A program made the position numbers and the translations under genes. A stretch of DNA of 64,000 nt from Marisa cornuarietis. Its lineage: Eukaryota; Mollusca; Gastropoda; Architaenioglossa; Ampullariidae. Shown piece by piece: positions 1-37,081 of the stretch. The notes beneath the pieces were generated by a model. It worked only from the letters and a program-made list of their open reading frames with translations, was not told where the DNA came from and ran no database searches. Position 1 is the first letter of the stretch, and each line of letters begins with the position of its first letter. The stretch spans positions 7,074,001 through 7,138,000 of the forward strand of contig SMMW01000584.1 of assembly GCA_004794655.1 (NCBI GenBank), given 5' to 3'.

Positions 1-2200
1 GTCCGCACCCAGCGACAAAGAGGGAAACCAAGTGCCTCCTCTGTGCGTGTAATACAGTATCGAAGAGTTGTCTAACGAAGGAACTTGGTAAGATAGCAGC
101 TGGGTCCAGTGTAAGGAGATCCTCTCATGATCTTCAGAAGATTGACATGGAGACCAAGAGTCCTGTAGCACATGAACCTGATAGCGTCATGCAAATGCGA
201 GCTTTTGGTGCATGCGGAAGTACCACGCGGTCACAACGACGGCCATAGCCGGCCGGTTATAAACAGTTAAAAATTACACAAAAGCACAATATTTATATAC
301 GCCCGCAACTTTTATTTATGAATATTCACTTTTATGATAGTTGTAAGGGCACGCATTCACTCAACTTACAGACTCACTTTATATTTCAGATCGGCGGTGT
401 TTCACTTCGAGATCAACAGTACAAAGAATGCTTTCTGTATGAAGGTCAAAGCGAAAAGACTTGAATCAAGCAGGAAAGCGGCGAGCAGCAAGATCAAAGT
501 TTTCCCACTGCTGCGGGGAGGGGAGTCAAAGGTTCCACGTGGGGTCGGGATGCGCGTGAAGGCTACGAGCGTCGTGCCTTACACTTCCCGTTTCCCGCAT
601 TCTCACCTCTTCCCGAGTGGGCCCCTTTCCCTGCCCGTTTCTCTTGCAGGCTGGGTCCGGTGCACAACTTGTTTTCTCACGAAAACACTCGCTGACAGTC
701 TCTGTAGCTGCACAGTCTCAGCAACACACGTTTCGACACAGACCAACCCAAGCGAAATAAACTCAACACAAGCCACCACGGTGACCAAATGCACGTGGTA
801 AGAGCACACCCAGTGAACACCATTGAAACTATCGGGGTGGGGTTGGGGGGAACAAAAACTGCTGTATTGACTTTGCCTTTGCAGGCGTCAGAGGGCTGTA
901 GCTCATCTGACCAGTGGAGCACGTGCTAGGTCACTGTCAGGGAAACAACTGTCGATGGTTAAAGAGCTAGTGTAACTCCATTCTCTCCTATGGTCACGGC
1001 AGCTGGTACAGTTAAAGAGAAACTAGTCTGCAACAACAGAACCGCTATCAGTATTCTGGATTTTCTGTCTGTTAAGGGAAAATTGTGTCAGCGAAAAGTT
1101 TTTCCAGCATTATGTCAATAATGTCTGTTGTACAAGTGAGCCTGCCTGTTATATGCGACTATTATTTGGTGCATAGTAGTTGGTGATACATGCAGTCTGT
1201 ATATTATTTCTGTAAAGCGCTATCAGCAAATCATTGGAAAAGCGCTGTATAAATCTTCTTTATTATTAATATTAAGAAAAGAAGGTGAAATGATTTGAAT
1301 TTTAAAAAAAAATAACAGAAACATAAAAGTATGTATCATGGCAATGTATATACATGTCCAGTGGATAGTTTGGGGAAAATTGTACCCTTAGATCTAAACA
1401 AATGTAGTCAAAATGTGAAATATAAGCTATGAGTATCAACAGTCTGGTTGATATAATACCTTTTTTTTAAAGTGCTTCACAAAAAACTTAACACTACTAC
1501 TACAGAAAATTCAGTTGTTGCATATCCACATGCTGAAAGCAATGAACAATCATTTTGAGATCGAGGTAGTCTTTCAACAAAGCTGATTATACAATATATA
1601 CATACACAGCTCCTAATCAATTTTACCATAGGACCTACCTTGAGAAATACTTTCAATGGCCTTGAATGAAAATAATGTAAGCTTATCATATCTGAATCAC
1701 TAAAATGCCAAAGAAACGATTCTTTCCAAATAGCTGCAGAAAAGGGTGTAGCTAACTTACTTAATTTCAGTAGGGCAGTATATTTCCTTTAGGTTATTTA
1801 AATCTTGTAGGCAAAGCAAACTTCCATATAATGCTGGCAACCTTTCCTTCATTTCTCCGTGAAAAGAACAGCACTTTATTAGAAAAATGATAATTAAGAA
1901 AGTGTTTTACAGAAATTAGATTTGCCCATCTACTTAGATGCACTACACAAGCACAGACCTATGAGTGAAGCCAGTTCACAACAAATTAGAACTGCCTGAC
2001 ATGTTTAATTCCCTATCTATACACATGCAGATATGTTTCTGTATATGTCAAGATGTTTGAACACAGGTAGTTCCTGGTTAGCAAACATGAGCTATGGACA
2101 TTCATAACATCTATTAATCTAAAAGTCTTGCGTTAAAGTAACTAACACAGAATCTAGCTTGTATTATTATGGCTAATATTATTGTGTTTAAATGTTTTGT
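1..2200. other. Non-coding stretch, no recognisable gene
   Basis: I see no protein homology on either strand. The only splice-like signal is a plus-strand acceptor ending at 389 followed by a 25-codon open frame to a TGA at 462-464. It could be a terminal exon of a gene entering from the left, but it has no recognisable motif and I do not call it. The stretch becomes AT-rich after about 1000 and holds a SINE-like tail at 1203-1272. Confidence 0.5.
1203..1272 (+). repeat. SINE-like 3' tail
   Basis: The segment contains AAAGCGCT twice, then a TATAAAT stretch and a TTATTATTAATATT tail. This arrangement is typical of the 3' ends of invertebrate SINE/LINE-tail families. Similar tails ending in (ATT)n occur at 47.5 and 63.2 kb. 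The 5' part of the element is not recognisable. Confidence 0.45.
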
Positions 2201-2280
2201 GTTATTTTGAAGTGTTTCTGAAATGCTTTATGTGTGTGTTTTTGCGCATGCGCCTTTTCGTGTGTGCATGTATGTGACAG

Positions 2281-2375
2281 ATATATTGTTGATTGATTAT
2301 GTCAAAGCTCATTGAGCTTGCTGCCAGCAGGGATCCGCTATAGAAATGTTGTTACTTCTATTATTATGTGATTAA
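2281..2375 (+). repeat. SINE-like fragment, family shared with 20.15 kb
   Basis: The core starting GTCAAAG at 2301, with ATTGAGCTTGCTGCC and GCAGGG, recurs with small changes at 20148-20180. Both copies run into a TTATTA-type tail, and both are preceded by a GT-rich stretch. The repetition shows a dispersed family; calling it a SINE is inference from the tail. Confidence 0.5.
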
Positions 2376-3240
2376 TGACTAACTATAAAATATATTATTA
2401 ACTGGTGTTAAAGACAAACCATACATGTGTTTCAACTTACATACAAAGTCAAGATGATCTCAGGAGCATGACTAGTTTGCAAACTGGAGACCACCTGCAA
2501 ATGTGGTGCAATGTTTATAAAGGTACTTAGGTTTGTTTTTATTTTTTAAACAAATCCTGACATATATTTGTTTTGGCAGATATTTCTAGAATTAAAGTTT
2601 ATATAAAAAAATTGCTCTTCTTGTATGAGGTGTAGTGGATGAAACATGAGGTGCAGCGATACTACGTCTAGTTCACAGACTGTACAGCAGCTGGTTATAT
2701 TTCTTTCCTGACTTTCATTTCAAAATCAGTGGACATAAATCAAATTTGTATTCTATATATAGTTTGGAATTTATTTAAAATCTCCATAGTGCCATCTGCA
2801 TTGTCATAAAGCGTTCAGTTGGTCGAGCAGTCTTTGAGCACACAAAAACTACACCTTTGTTCATGTCCCCAGTCCATAAAATTCATTAGAAAAAGTAGGA
2901 GAAAGATGAGTGGCAGTTTAATAATGGTGACCTCAGGGATGCATGCCAAGTATAAAGACAGTCCTTTGTTAGTTATACTTTGGACACTCGGCACAATAAT
3001 AATAAAAAATGCTGTGGAACTTAGGGGCATTGAAGATAGTGACCTTTCCAACATGTTCATTCTGCTTTATGCTGGCTTTAGGCAGCATGATGTTTTTCAA
3101 AATGTTGCCATACAAAAACAGTTTCTTGGTCCTGAGCATGAATTATAGATGTCCCAGTCTTTTGTCATAGACCTGCTGTAGTGTGTAAATGTTCACAAGA
3201 CCACCACTCCTAACAGGATCTGTGAGTGTGCTCCACATTA
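2376..3240. other. Unassigned AT-rich stretch
   Basis: A 109-codon open frame on the plus strand (2819-3148) has no domain I recognise. It may be the 5' part of the decayed LINE that follows, but nothing in it proves this. Confidence 0.35.
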
Positions 3241-3254
3241 TGCATGGAGTCATG

Positions 3255-3332
3255 CAATATCTCCTGCTCTCTGCTGATTCAGTCGCAATATCTCCTGCTC
3301 TCTGCTGATTCAGTCGCAATATCTCCAATACA
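3255..3332 (+). repeat. 31-bp direct tandem duplication
   Basis: A 31-bp unit starting CAATATCTCCTGCTC occurs at 3255 and 3286, with a partial third copy at 3317. The copies are almost identical, so the duplication is recent relative to the decayed LINE beside it. Confidence 0.8.
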
Positions 3333-3375
3333 TGAAAAATTTCACACCTTGTGTCTATCCTGAAAGAATATAATT

Positions 3376-4560
3376 ATGCCCAATCAACTCAATGAGTCAG
3401 ACCAATTGCATTTATGTCACATCATGAAAACTTTTTTAAAGAGTAAGGCTATAACTGCAGTTAATAAAGATCTTGACCCTCTGCAATTCATCCATAGAGC
3501 TGGAAGGGGTGTGAAAGATGCCGGGTTGTTCATTCTAAACACTGTTCAAACATATCTGTATAAGCCTGGAGTTCATGCCAGGGTACTCTGCTGATTTCTC
3601 TTTTGCTTTAATACCATGCAAACTTGTTTTTTAGGAGAAAGTCTGGTTTTGTATCTCCAAATATCCCACCAACTGATTCTCTGGTTCCTGGGCTTTTGAC
3701 GGACAACAAAGAGTTTCCAGTAACAGTCATCTGTCAGACACTTTTGTCATTTGTACCGGCTCTCCTCAAGGCTGTGGCTTGTGTTCATTCTATTTACTGA
3801 TACATGTAGAAGCACAATGGAAAGAACCTTACAAGGACCTTATTCTGATGAGACACCACCTTGCAGTCACTCCCGCTCAGTAATGAAAGTGATGGTGGTG
3901 CTGTTCCTTATTCTGTACATTATTGTGATGAGCATTTCCTCATCTTAAAGAAAATAATCATTGACTTAATGATACATAAGCTTGATGTATTGGACAATAC
4001 TACCCCATGGTGTTATTTTCAATGCATAAATGTCTAGTCACTATCTTGGACACTCAGCTTAAATGGGACACCAGCTTTGACACAATTTTCCGTATGAGCA
4101 ACCCCGCCTGTACCTCCTATGGACGTTCCAGTCTTTCTCTGCATGTCATTCTCACTTGGCTGTATCAGTCCTTTCTTGAGAATATCATCACTTTACTTTC
4201 ATACCCTGGCTTTATAATCTCTAAGAAACCGGAACAGTCTAGTCTCCCTTATTAACATCTGTTTCAAGATCATGGGAACCAACCAAGCAGAGAGACTTAG
4301 CTGTATTATATAATCAGCAAATCTTTAAAAGGGCATCTCACATCCTGATGATGTGCTGACATATGGGTTTGCATTCTTGCAGTCTGGCTGCAGGTACATG
4401 ATGCCCGAATGTAAAATCAATCATTATTGCAACTCATTCATTCCTTGTGCTAAACACTTGATCAACTCCATTGGCTGTGGTGATCATGTTGACCTTAAGG
4501 TCAACTGCTGTTGGTATTTTATTTTTGACTGTCTTCCTATGTATTCAGCGATATAATGCT
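3376..4560 (+). mobile_element. Decayed LINE reverse transcriptase (Rex/CR1-like), plus strand
   Basis: Several short frames carry pieces of one LINE reverse transcriptase in the right order. The frame at 3376-3594 holds LDPLQFIHRAGRGVKDA and LFILNTVQTYL, as in the palm region of CR1/Rex-type LINEs. Around 4010-4180 are remnants of the SLSWTL region, and 4353-4556 holds LQSGCRYMMPEC and NSFIPCAKHLINSI, the usual C-terminal end of this LINE group. Stops and frameshifts separate the pieces and the catalytic FADD box is not visible, so it is inactive. The clade is assigned from motif resemblance only. Confidence 0.7.
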
Positions 4561-5144
4561 AGTAAGAAAGTTACTATAAATGCCTTAGCAGATAAATAAA
4601 GTTGTATGAAAAAAAATATGGAGATGTTTTGGGTCCTGTTTAGTTAGAATAACTATACTTCAAATTTTTTTAAAAGATTTTTGTTAAAGCAAAAGCTCTT
4701 TCTTCTTTCAAAACGAAGATCTCAACAATTATTCATTGCTCTTTTGCAAATATTTGACTACATATGTTTTTGGTTTTGAGATGGATCCAGATTCAATTCT
4801 CCCTTTAATACCTAAACCCATTTCCACAATGTTTCAGTCCAGCTTTGAGTTCCTCAAAAGGTAATGTATCTGATTCACCAAAGTCTTGCGTAAGTGGGAT
4901 CACCTTTACCCCAGATTTTTTTTCCAGCTCTGATATAATGTACTAGCAGAGGCACAGGAAAAGCAGGAAATCGAAGTAAATTGTCCAAGAGCCTTGTGTA
5001 GTGCTATGTGCATGCGAGGTCGAAAGAATTTTTGGATTTGCATTGGTTTTTGTAAATAAATAACTGTTCTCACTGGAAGGCAGTAATTTCCTCCACCCCA
5101 CCCTGTTCCAAACCATCTATTCAATGCATCATGCATCTCCACAG
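4561..5144. other. No recognisable gene
   Basis: AT-rich sequence with a minus-strand open frame (4906-5187) that begins inside the adjacent minisatellite and shows no domain. If the DCC-like gene continues downstream of its exon 29, its next exon would have to lie here or further left; I found no transmembrane-like exon. Confidence 0.4.
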
Positions 5145-5256
5145 ATCCCCTTGTGGTTATAAGAAGCCTCTCCAGTGTGCAAACCATCTTGTTATAAGAA
5201 ATCTCTCCTGTTTTCAGATCACCCTGTGGTTATCAGAAACCTCTCCAGTTCGTAGA

Positions 5257-5283
<27 letters not shown>
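5145..5283 (-). repeat. Degenerate ~40-bp minisatellite overlapping the last visible exon
   Basis: Three to four imperfect units share the plus-strand core TGTGGTTATAAGAAGCCTCT, with spacing near 40 bp. The rightmost unit overlaps the 3' end of exon 29 of the DCC-like gene, including its candidate splice donor and in-frame TGA. Confidence 0.7.
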
Positions 5284-29696
<24,413 letters not shown>

Positions 29697-30500
29697 GCCA
29701 CAGTACAGCGCAGCACAGCGATGCTGCAGATTCCTCTGTCGTCTGCTTGTACGTGTACCAGCTGTGAATGAACGCCGTACGCTGTAGTACTCACGTCTGC
29801 TACCGTGGGAGAAAAACTTAGGATGTCCTCGCCGGTAGTTAGCAAGCGCCAGTGTGTTTGTGTGCACTTCCCAGCGTGCACCGCTGCAACTGGCGCACCA
29901 CGCGCAGGGCGAGTAGTACAAGACTTCCGCGGTGGCCTGAGCTGAAAGTACCAGAGAGGCTGAAGGCCAGTTCTGTCAGGCCCGCAGGAACCGGACTGTA
30001 GCTCGTGTCAAAAGTCAAATCTGATATCTGGAATTAATTCCTTTCGGCTGGGACGGAGAAGGCGCTAGAAGTCTGGCCCTCTACCGCTCTGTTCCCTCTC
30101 CCAGAAATCTGGACTGGCCACGGGATTCGAGACGCACAAACAATTCGTTTAGCGTGTTAGCGACACGTGCGAACAAAAAGCCACACAGGAGACGTGCGTG
30201 CCAATTCCCTCCCGTCCAGCCGTTTGGTGGCGCTAAACGCCAGTAGAGTTTCTGCATTGATTTACCTCTAATTGCTCCGATTTCCAGTCTAGACCAGTAG
30301 AATGGGCTGTCAGCTGGACGCGCAGGCTGAGTGCCAGAGATGTGTTTGTGTTTCATACCACCCTTAGCAGTCGGAACCCAGAGATCTCTATGGTATCCCA
30401 ATTCGGTCAAATGTTCGTTCTCTACTGGTGACGAGCTGCTCAGTTTCTACACCTTTTGCCACGTGCTTGCTCTGTCCGATGGAGGGGAAGGGGGTCCATC
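29697..30500 (-). promoter_or_regulatory. Presumed 5' UTR and promoter region of the DCC-like gene
   Basis: By position this must contain the leader and promoter if 29696 is the true start. It is GC- and CpG-richer than surrounding sequence, but I see no TATA box or other element that fixes the transcription start. Confidence 0.3.
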
Positions 30501-31914
30501 AAGAAAAGGGTAGGTGGAGGATTCAATGTACCTCTATGTCAGACTCAACGATCATTCCTGCAACAGGTAGAAACAAGCATCACTTTTGTTTTTGATAATT
30601 TTGGTCCACCATACTTTTTTCTCCAAACAACTTGAAATCGCTTGAACAGAAGGCGGAAATAACTACTGGTCTCCTGACAAGTAATCTAACTTTTGTCAGT
30701 ATCCGCTCTCGCTGTTTGTCTTTGTTTCCGCTCATCTCCACCCACCCCTTCTCTCTCGCATTCCTATCCTCTTCCAACTCCACAAACTTCTCGACTGGAT
30801 GAATAAAAAAGATTGCAGAGGAAGAGGAGGAAAAGAAAAATTAAGAAAGAAGAAGCTCGAAGATAAAAAAAAAAACTGCATGTCTGAGACTGAAATAACG
30901 GGAGTAAAATAAATAGAAAAAGTTCGTCTCAAGAGCGTATTTCCGTCACAAAGCAAAGATTCATAAAAGCAGTAATCAAATTACGGCCATCAACGTTTTA
31001 GGAAATTTAATTTAGCCATGAAGACTCGTTCCGTAGGCTCTTGTACCCAGACCTTGCAAGCACCCTCGTTTTTCCATTACCTCTCAAACCAGGGGCTGCA
31101 ACCAAGCAGGCGCGAATGATAGGCTTTTCTTTTTTTTTTTTTAAAAAAGTCTTTGTGCTAAGTAACCTGCAGCTACTGAACTTCAGTGATGTGATACAGC
31201 CGATCAGTAGCCAAGTCCATTAGTTACCAGACGGACAGACAGGCAGGCAGACAGCCAGACACGTGCAGGGAAAAGAAAGAACGACCAGCCAACCGATCGA
31301 CAGAAAGAAATAATAAAAAAGGAGTAGGAGAGACAGACATAAGTACTGAATAAATAAAAATAAATAAATATGTACAGATAGAAATAAATCAAGAACCGAA
31401 TAGGATAGATAGACAGCGAGATAGACGGGGCGTGAAGTAGCTGACTTCTAACTGCGGCCCACAGGGTGAGAGGAAATTAATTGATTTGGAACCGCGAAGA
31501 TCAGACATGGGCCGCCTAGGACGCAGCTGAAGACAACAAGGGAGACCAGCAGGAAGTTGATAAAGGTGAGTAACTCGGTGCAGTTTCTCTTGTGTGGCAT
31601 TATCGAAAGAAAATGAGGGATTTTTCACTGGCACTGTGGCACAACGAATACCACGACTACTGCCTCTGACTTTCACCCTTCAGCCTCACTTTCAATCAAA
31701 CGATCAAAGAGGTTACAATTAGATTTATTTAGCTCCTTGAACAGACCAAAATACGACAGACCCTTTTGGACTCTGTTTCATTGTTTCCGACTCCATCCAA
31801 ACGGTTTGGGGTGAGCGTTGGAGAGTGTTGGGGAAAAAAAATCAATGTTTAAAAAAATAGCTACTGTAATTGTCGTTAAAATTTCCCCTCCTTTCTTATT
31901 TTCTTCCACTTCTC

Positions 31915-32060
31915 TCGCCTTGGCAGACCAGTGGTCACCAGTAGAGTTAGGATGGGAACCAGAGGTTCAAATCTCTTCTTGAGCATGCTTTTCTTTCTCT
32001 GCCGGTTGCAACTGTTTACAGGGCTGGCGGTTTATTTGTTGTTGGAAAGTGCTTCCACCT
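31915..32060 (+). repeat. tRNA-derived SINE fragment
   Basis: AGGTTCAAATCTC is a good match to a Pol III B box, preceded by a plausible A-box region (TGGTCACCAGTAG). Further 3' is GTTTACAGGGCTGGC, shared with 8.63 kb. It is not a functional tRNA, as no cloverleaf can be drawn. Confidence 0.5.
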
Positions 32061-32440
32061 AGAGGTTATTCCCTCTTATTAGGAAAAAGATGATGAGGGA
32101 GAAACATCCGGAAAAAATCTCCGCCAGCCAGTCCCAAAACGAGATCTGACAGGGGAGCATTTGGTCCTCAATGCTGTGGTGTCAAGCGATCGTTTTATCA
32201 GTGCACTTCCAGACACCTCCAAGTGTACAGACAGGACCGACTGCTTAGCCGCAATATGGCTCAGCGTCAAAGGCCAGTTACCTGCACCCCTCTTATTGCC
32301 TTCCCTTTTATTAGGAGATGGAGGGTCATGTAAATACAGGTGAAACGTAATTTCTTAGTTTAAGATGAGGACAGTTAACTTACATGCCACGTCCAGACTA
32401 GTCCCAAGACTGCCAGATGTCGGCATGTGGGCAATGGGTA

Positions 32441-32443
<3 letters not shown>

Positions 32444-32505
<62 letters not shown>
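32444..32505 (+). repeat. (GT)n microsatellite
   Basis: About thirty GT units. Confidence 0.95.
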
Positions 32506-32508
<3 letters not shown>

Positions 32509-34449
32509 GGAGAACTGCAACCGGTTATCCTGCACCCCATTCTGGAATTTTCTGCCCCGTCCATTTTCCTTGCAGCGGTTCTGTTAACCCATCAGAACGC
32601 CAATTTGTCTTCGTATTCAGGCTTCGCTGTGGCGGAAAACACGCGGAACCATCGGGGTCTTGATGCGCGGCTTCCGGCCTCGGTCCATGCTCGGTCTGCT
32701 ACAAGATCGGAGCACCCCCCCTTTTCCCTCTCCCCGCCCTTCGGCCAATCACCGCGAGAGGAGTGGTAGTGCCGTGTGCTAATACAGTGGGAGGTTGCTG
32801 GATGCGCTGTAGTGGGAACTTGCGGGGCTTCCGCGACTGCCGTCTTCTTTGTTGGCCACTCCTCGTCCCACCTGTGTTCTTCAATGCGCCTTAGAATTGC
32901 TCGTGTGTGTGTGTGTGTGTCTTGTGTGCCTGCAGTAAAGAGAAATAGCTGATTCACAGCACAGTTCATTGGTATGCATAATATATAAATAGACAATTTG
33001 AAATGGCTCTCTCATCATTATGTGCTTGAAGGCAAGAGGATCACGCCTGGCAGAAATGTTTTCTTACAGAAAGCAGACAGATCCGGTGTGGCCAGCGGAC
33101 ACCCTATTTTAAAGACAGTTCCATGGGAATATGAGGGGCTGCAACAGTCGTCTCGATAGATGGCCTGATCGTGCAGCTCGCTCTGGCAGAGAGGAAAAAG
33201 AAGAGGAAAAGAGAAAGTATGTACCCCTTGACTACGGGCGATGTCAGAGGGCACCCGCCCACTCTCCAACAGGGCCCACAAATAGCATGTCTTTGCCCCG
33301 TCTGCAATATTCCGTTTTCTTCCCACACACTTTCCGGCTAGGTATTCAAATGTGAAAGAATAAACAGAGGAAGTTACACTTCTGCAAAAATGCTTATGCA
33401 GCTGGCTTCGTCGTTCTGCACTTTCTTCTACATTTAGAAAAGCATCTGCAAGCAGCTTGCGTCATGAACTTGAACGGTTAAATTTTTTTTTTCCGGACGG
33501 GAATAAACTGGAACAACACCTCCTCCCGCTCAATCGCCACCATCACGGATGCTGTTATTCTGCGTTTCGTCTGAGTCTTCTTGCTAAAGGACGCAAAGTC
33601 TTCGTCAAAAACAAACTTTTTCGGGGTTCTTTCTTTCTCTCTTTCACTTTCCTTTTTATGTGTTTCCGTTCTTTCCCGTTTTTTTCCCACCTCACCCTTC
33701 TTCCCCATCTCTTCAAAAGAAATAAACACCCAGGGAAAATGTGACAGGTCTTAAGCGTGAAGCGCACCCGAGGCGGTTCAGTTCGGTCAGACCGTGATGG
33801 TGCCGTCAAGATGTAAGCCAAGGACGGCGAGCTGATGAGGCTCGAAGAAGGGCGGCGTGCAAGGGTCGAACTGCAGTGGATGAGGATCCGGACCCATCGT
33901 GAGCGCGCGCCACTGTCGGCGAGAAATAAAATCTAACAGCTATAAAAAGAGTTGACAAGGGCGCGTGGCTATGAAAACTGCAATATAAGGCTTGCGCAAC
34001 TCTTCTGCCTTTCATTATTTCTTCCTATGTGCGGCGGTATTCGGCTGGATTTTTTTTTAACCTTGTCCAGTAACCCTATTTCATTTGACTTTTTTTTTAG
34101 GAGATGGGGTCCTCTCGTTATTAATTCGGGACGATTTTACTTGAAGAGGTCTCTTTTTTATTATTTATTATCATTCGTTTTTTTTTATTAAGACTTGCAA
34201 CTCTTTATTTGTATTTTAGTTTGAAATTTGGCATTTTATTTTTGTCTGCTTTATGAGACCATCTCATAATGTCTGTGTAGGAGTAATCTTGACCATTCTC
34301 ATATACGTTTTCAAATAGGAGGAACGTTCTTTGCAGAGCGTTTCTGCAGAATCTTTCCACTGGTCTCTTTCAGGCTCCTGTCAAACATCGTGGTACCATA
34401 TTCTCGTTCTGATTCTTCCTCGTCTGAGAACTCCACACATCAACGCTGT

Positions 34450-34580
34450 CTTGATTTAGGCCAGTAAATCACATCCAGGGAGAAGCGCGTGTACCCCGAG
34501 GCGTAATCCGAACCCGGGGCCTTTTGATCACCAGTGTAGTGGTGAGACGCAACTGTTATTTTTATCACAGCGCTGCTGGA
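34450..34580 (-). repeat. tRNA-like SINE fragment
   Basis: On the minus strand GCGTCTCACCACTACACTGG, GATCAAAAGG and GGGTTCGGATTACG resemble the D-arm, anticodon region and B box of a tRNA-derived SINE head. The acceptor stem is absent, so it is not a working tRNA. Confidence 0.5.
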
Positions 34581-35213
34581 TTACCCCGCTTTTAAACCAG
34601 CTGCCTGGGTACCCGTACAACCAGGGGATGAAAAAATAGGGGGACTGACCTGAAAAGCGCTGACGGGTTGACGGCCATGCGAGTTGAACGACAGCGACAT
34701 GGCATGACCTTGCTATTCATTAGCTACGATATTATGAGTTCGTTGTTTAGAGAAAAAGGGGTTGCCTTAAGTTCATTGGCTATAACGTAATGAAAGCTCT
34801 CTTGTTTAAGATAGTAGTTAATTTCTTAGGTGCTGGAAGTGCAAGAACACATTTTAAAATATTCCCCTCAAAAATAATGGGAAAGAGTGATAGCTTTATT
34901 TTGTGGCACGTACGCTTGGCAATGCAATAATGACTGCTCCTTTTTGCGTACAATGTCACAACATATGCTACGGCAACAACAGTGGAATCAACTACAGGTG
35001 TGGCTACTATTGCTGTGGTGAAACTGCTGCGACATCTTTCATCATCACCACCTGTACAATTGCTTAGAAATCGTTCCCACGAAGTCTTTTTCTGGCATCT
35101 AATATCTGCACTTGATGCTCCACCTATAATACAAAAGCTAGTCAACATCAATAAATATAGCTAATTCCATATCCAACCCAATCGTCGCTATAACTCCCAG
35201 CTTCACGCGCAAT

Positions 35214-35318
<105 letters not shown>

Positions 35319-36934
35319 CACCCACAAATACACAACCTATAATTACCAGAAGGGTTTCTAGAAAGGCCTTCAATTTCAGGACTCAGGATTTGTTCCCTGT
35401 AGTCTCGACATAAAAAAATAAGGAAATAAGGACACACGAAGAGTGTAATAAACATGGAGGCCTTTACTGCGGAACGAGCCACGAAAAATGCGAGAATGTA
35501 GAATGGTGCATGACAGAAAGTTAACGAAGCCTGAAGCGTACAGCCACCATGAAGCAAGAAGTACCCGCAGGCTCTGGAATGCAGCCTGCCCGGCATGACC
35601 AAGAGTGGCTCACACACGTGTGACAGACACGTCACACACTTGTTAGTTCATTTTGGCCCACCATTTGGCGGACTCCCAACTCAGTGTGGCCCACACATGT
35701 GGAGATAACCCAATTCGACTCACTGCATTGTTAAGACTCAAATAACTAAGGGAGATAAATCAGCACAAAATCACGCATCAGTGACAGGAGGCAGGCTATG
35801 CTGTGCAGCACTGCAATAGTTCTACCCTTGAGACCTCGCAGCTCTGATTTTGGGGAAAGGCGTGGATTAGTGGCGGGACTGGTGGAGGAGGGAGGGGGGA
35901 GGAACTGAATACTTTCACTCTGAGTGCGGATAAAGAGTGCCTGAAAATCAATGAGTGAAGCTCACAAACTCCTGCCGCGGGAGGGTTTGCACTGGTCGGG
36001 GAAGGGTAGAATATAGGACAAACTAAGCTGGTGATAATGGACTGAAGATTTTAAGGATACTTGCCTGCTGACTTGGCATGCTGTGCGCAGTTAAAGAGGT
36101 TGCAAGTTGTTGCGGTGCGGTGGGCTAGGTCAGGACTAGTGCAACGTCTGCGCAGCATAGCCTGACTGACGTCGCAGTGCAGGGGAGGGGGAAGAGGGGG
36201 ATGCTATCCCCTTTCCCGCTGTGGAAGGTTGAAAAGGTCGATGACTTCTGTCCCAGTCGATCGCATGTTATCGTGTGATGAAGGCCTGGAGTGGCGAAAG
36301 GGATTCTGTGATCAAATGGTCGATACCCCCCCCCTTGCCAAGGCTTATTGGTTTTTTTCTAAAGAAACTACGGATGGAACCTCTTTTCTCTCTATATGCC
36401 TGCCTGTAGACTGAACATTTTTCAATCACCTACAACGGAGGAAACAGCAGGAAAAAACTGTCGAAAACAAAGAAAACTCCAGCAAAAAGGACGAATATAT
36501 TTCCTTTTGTCATGAACGGAAGATAAAACTCTAGATAGATATTGAAGCAGCAGCAAGTTCGACGTACTCTTCCGTGTAAGGAAAAGAAGAAAATGCTATC
36601 ACAAAAATATGGCGGTAACTCACTGCTTCCAGCTTTCTCCTCCGCTCCCATGTACACAAGGATCCTACAGGGCAGACGACAGTGAAGTCATAGCTGCTCA
36701 TAGCGACGACATGAATTACTGCGCAATAACACGGGTCGTAAACTTCCAGAGATCGCTATTTTCTCCGAAGTTATTCTGGAAGGTTCTGGAAGGTTTCCGA
36801 CAATATATAAGGTCTTCCAAGATACGTCCACAGTGTGCTCTCAACTCTCCCATTCCCACCCACCCCCTCCACGACTCCCATCCCCCACCTTTAAAAAACG
36901 TCAGTTTTAGCTGCATTCCCAATCATGTGAATTT

Positions 36935-37081
36935 CTAAGTAGGAAAAGGAAGGCTGCCAAGGACGTTGGAAAACACGAAGAAGATGAAGCTGCCGTCAGA
37001 GATGATAAACAGCTGAGCGTTAAGGGCATCGCACACGAGTGTCAACAGGAGCAGCATCATAGCGCCATAGTTAGCCGACAT
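36935..37081 (-). CDS. Possible small secreted peptide (48 codons), tentative
   Basis: A single open frame from ATG (37079-37081) to TAG (36935-36937). The N terminus MSANYGAMMLLLLTLVCDAL followed by NA would work as a signal peptide, but the remaining 26 residues (QLFIISDGSFIFFVF and on) are themselves hydrophobic and match nothing I know. No strong splice donor follows the signal-like segment. A TATATA stretch about 110 bases upstream could serve as a promoter. It may equally be chance. Confidence 0.2.
   Translation of the reverse strand: MSANYGAMMLLLLTLVCDALNAQLFIISDGSFIFFVFSNVLGSLPFPT

Noticed and set aside
390..464. Plus-strand terminal exon with a good acceptor
   Set aside because: Only 25 codons, no family resemblance, no visible upstream exon or poly(A) signal.
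34450..34580. Functional tRNA gene
   Set aside because: Only the internal promoter-like parts are present; no acceptor stem pairs.
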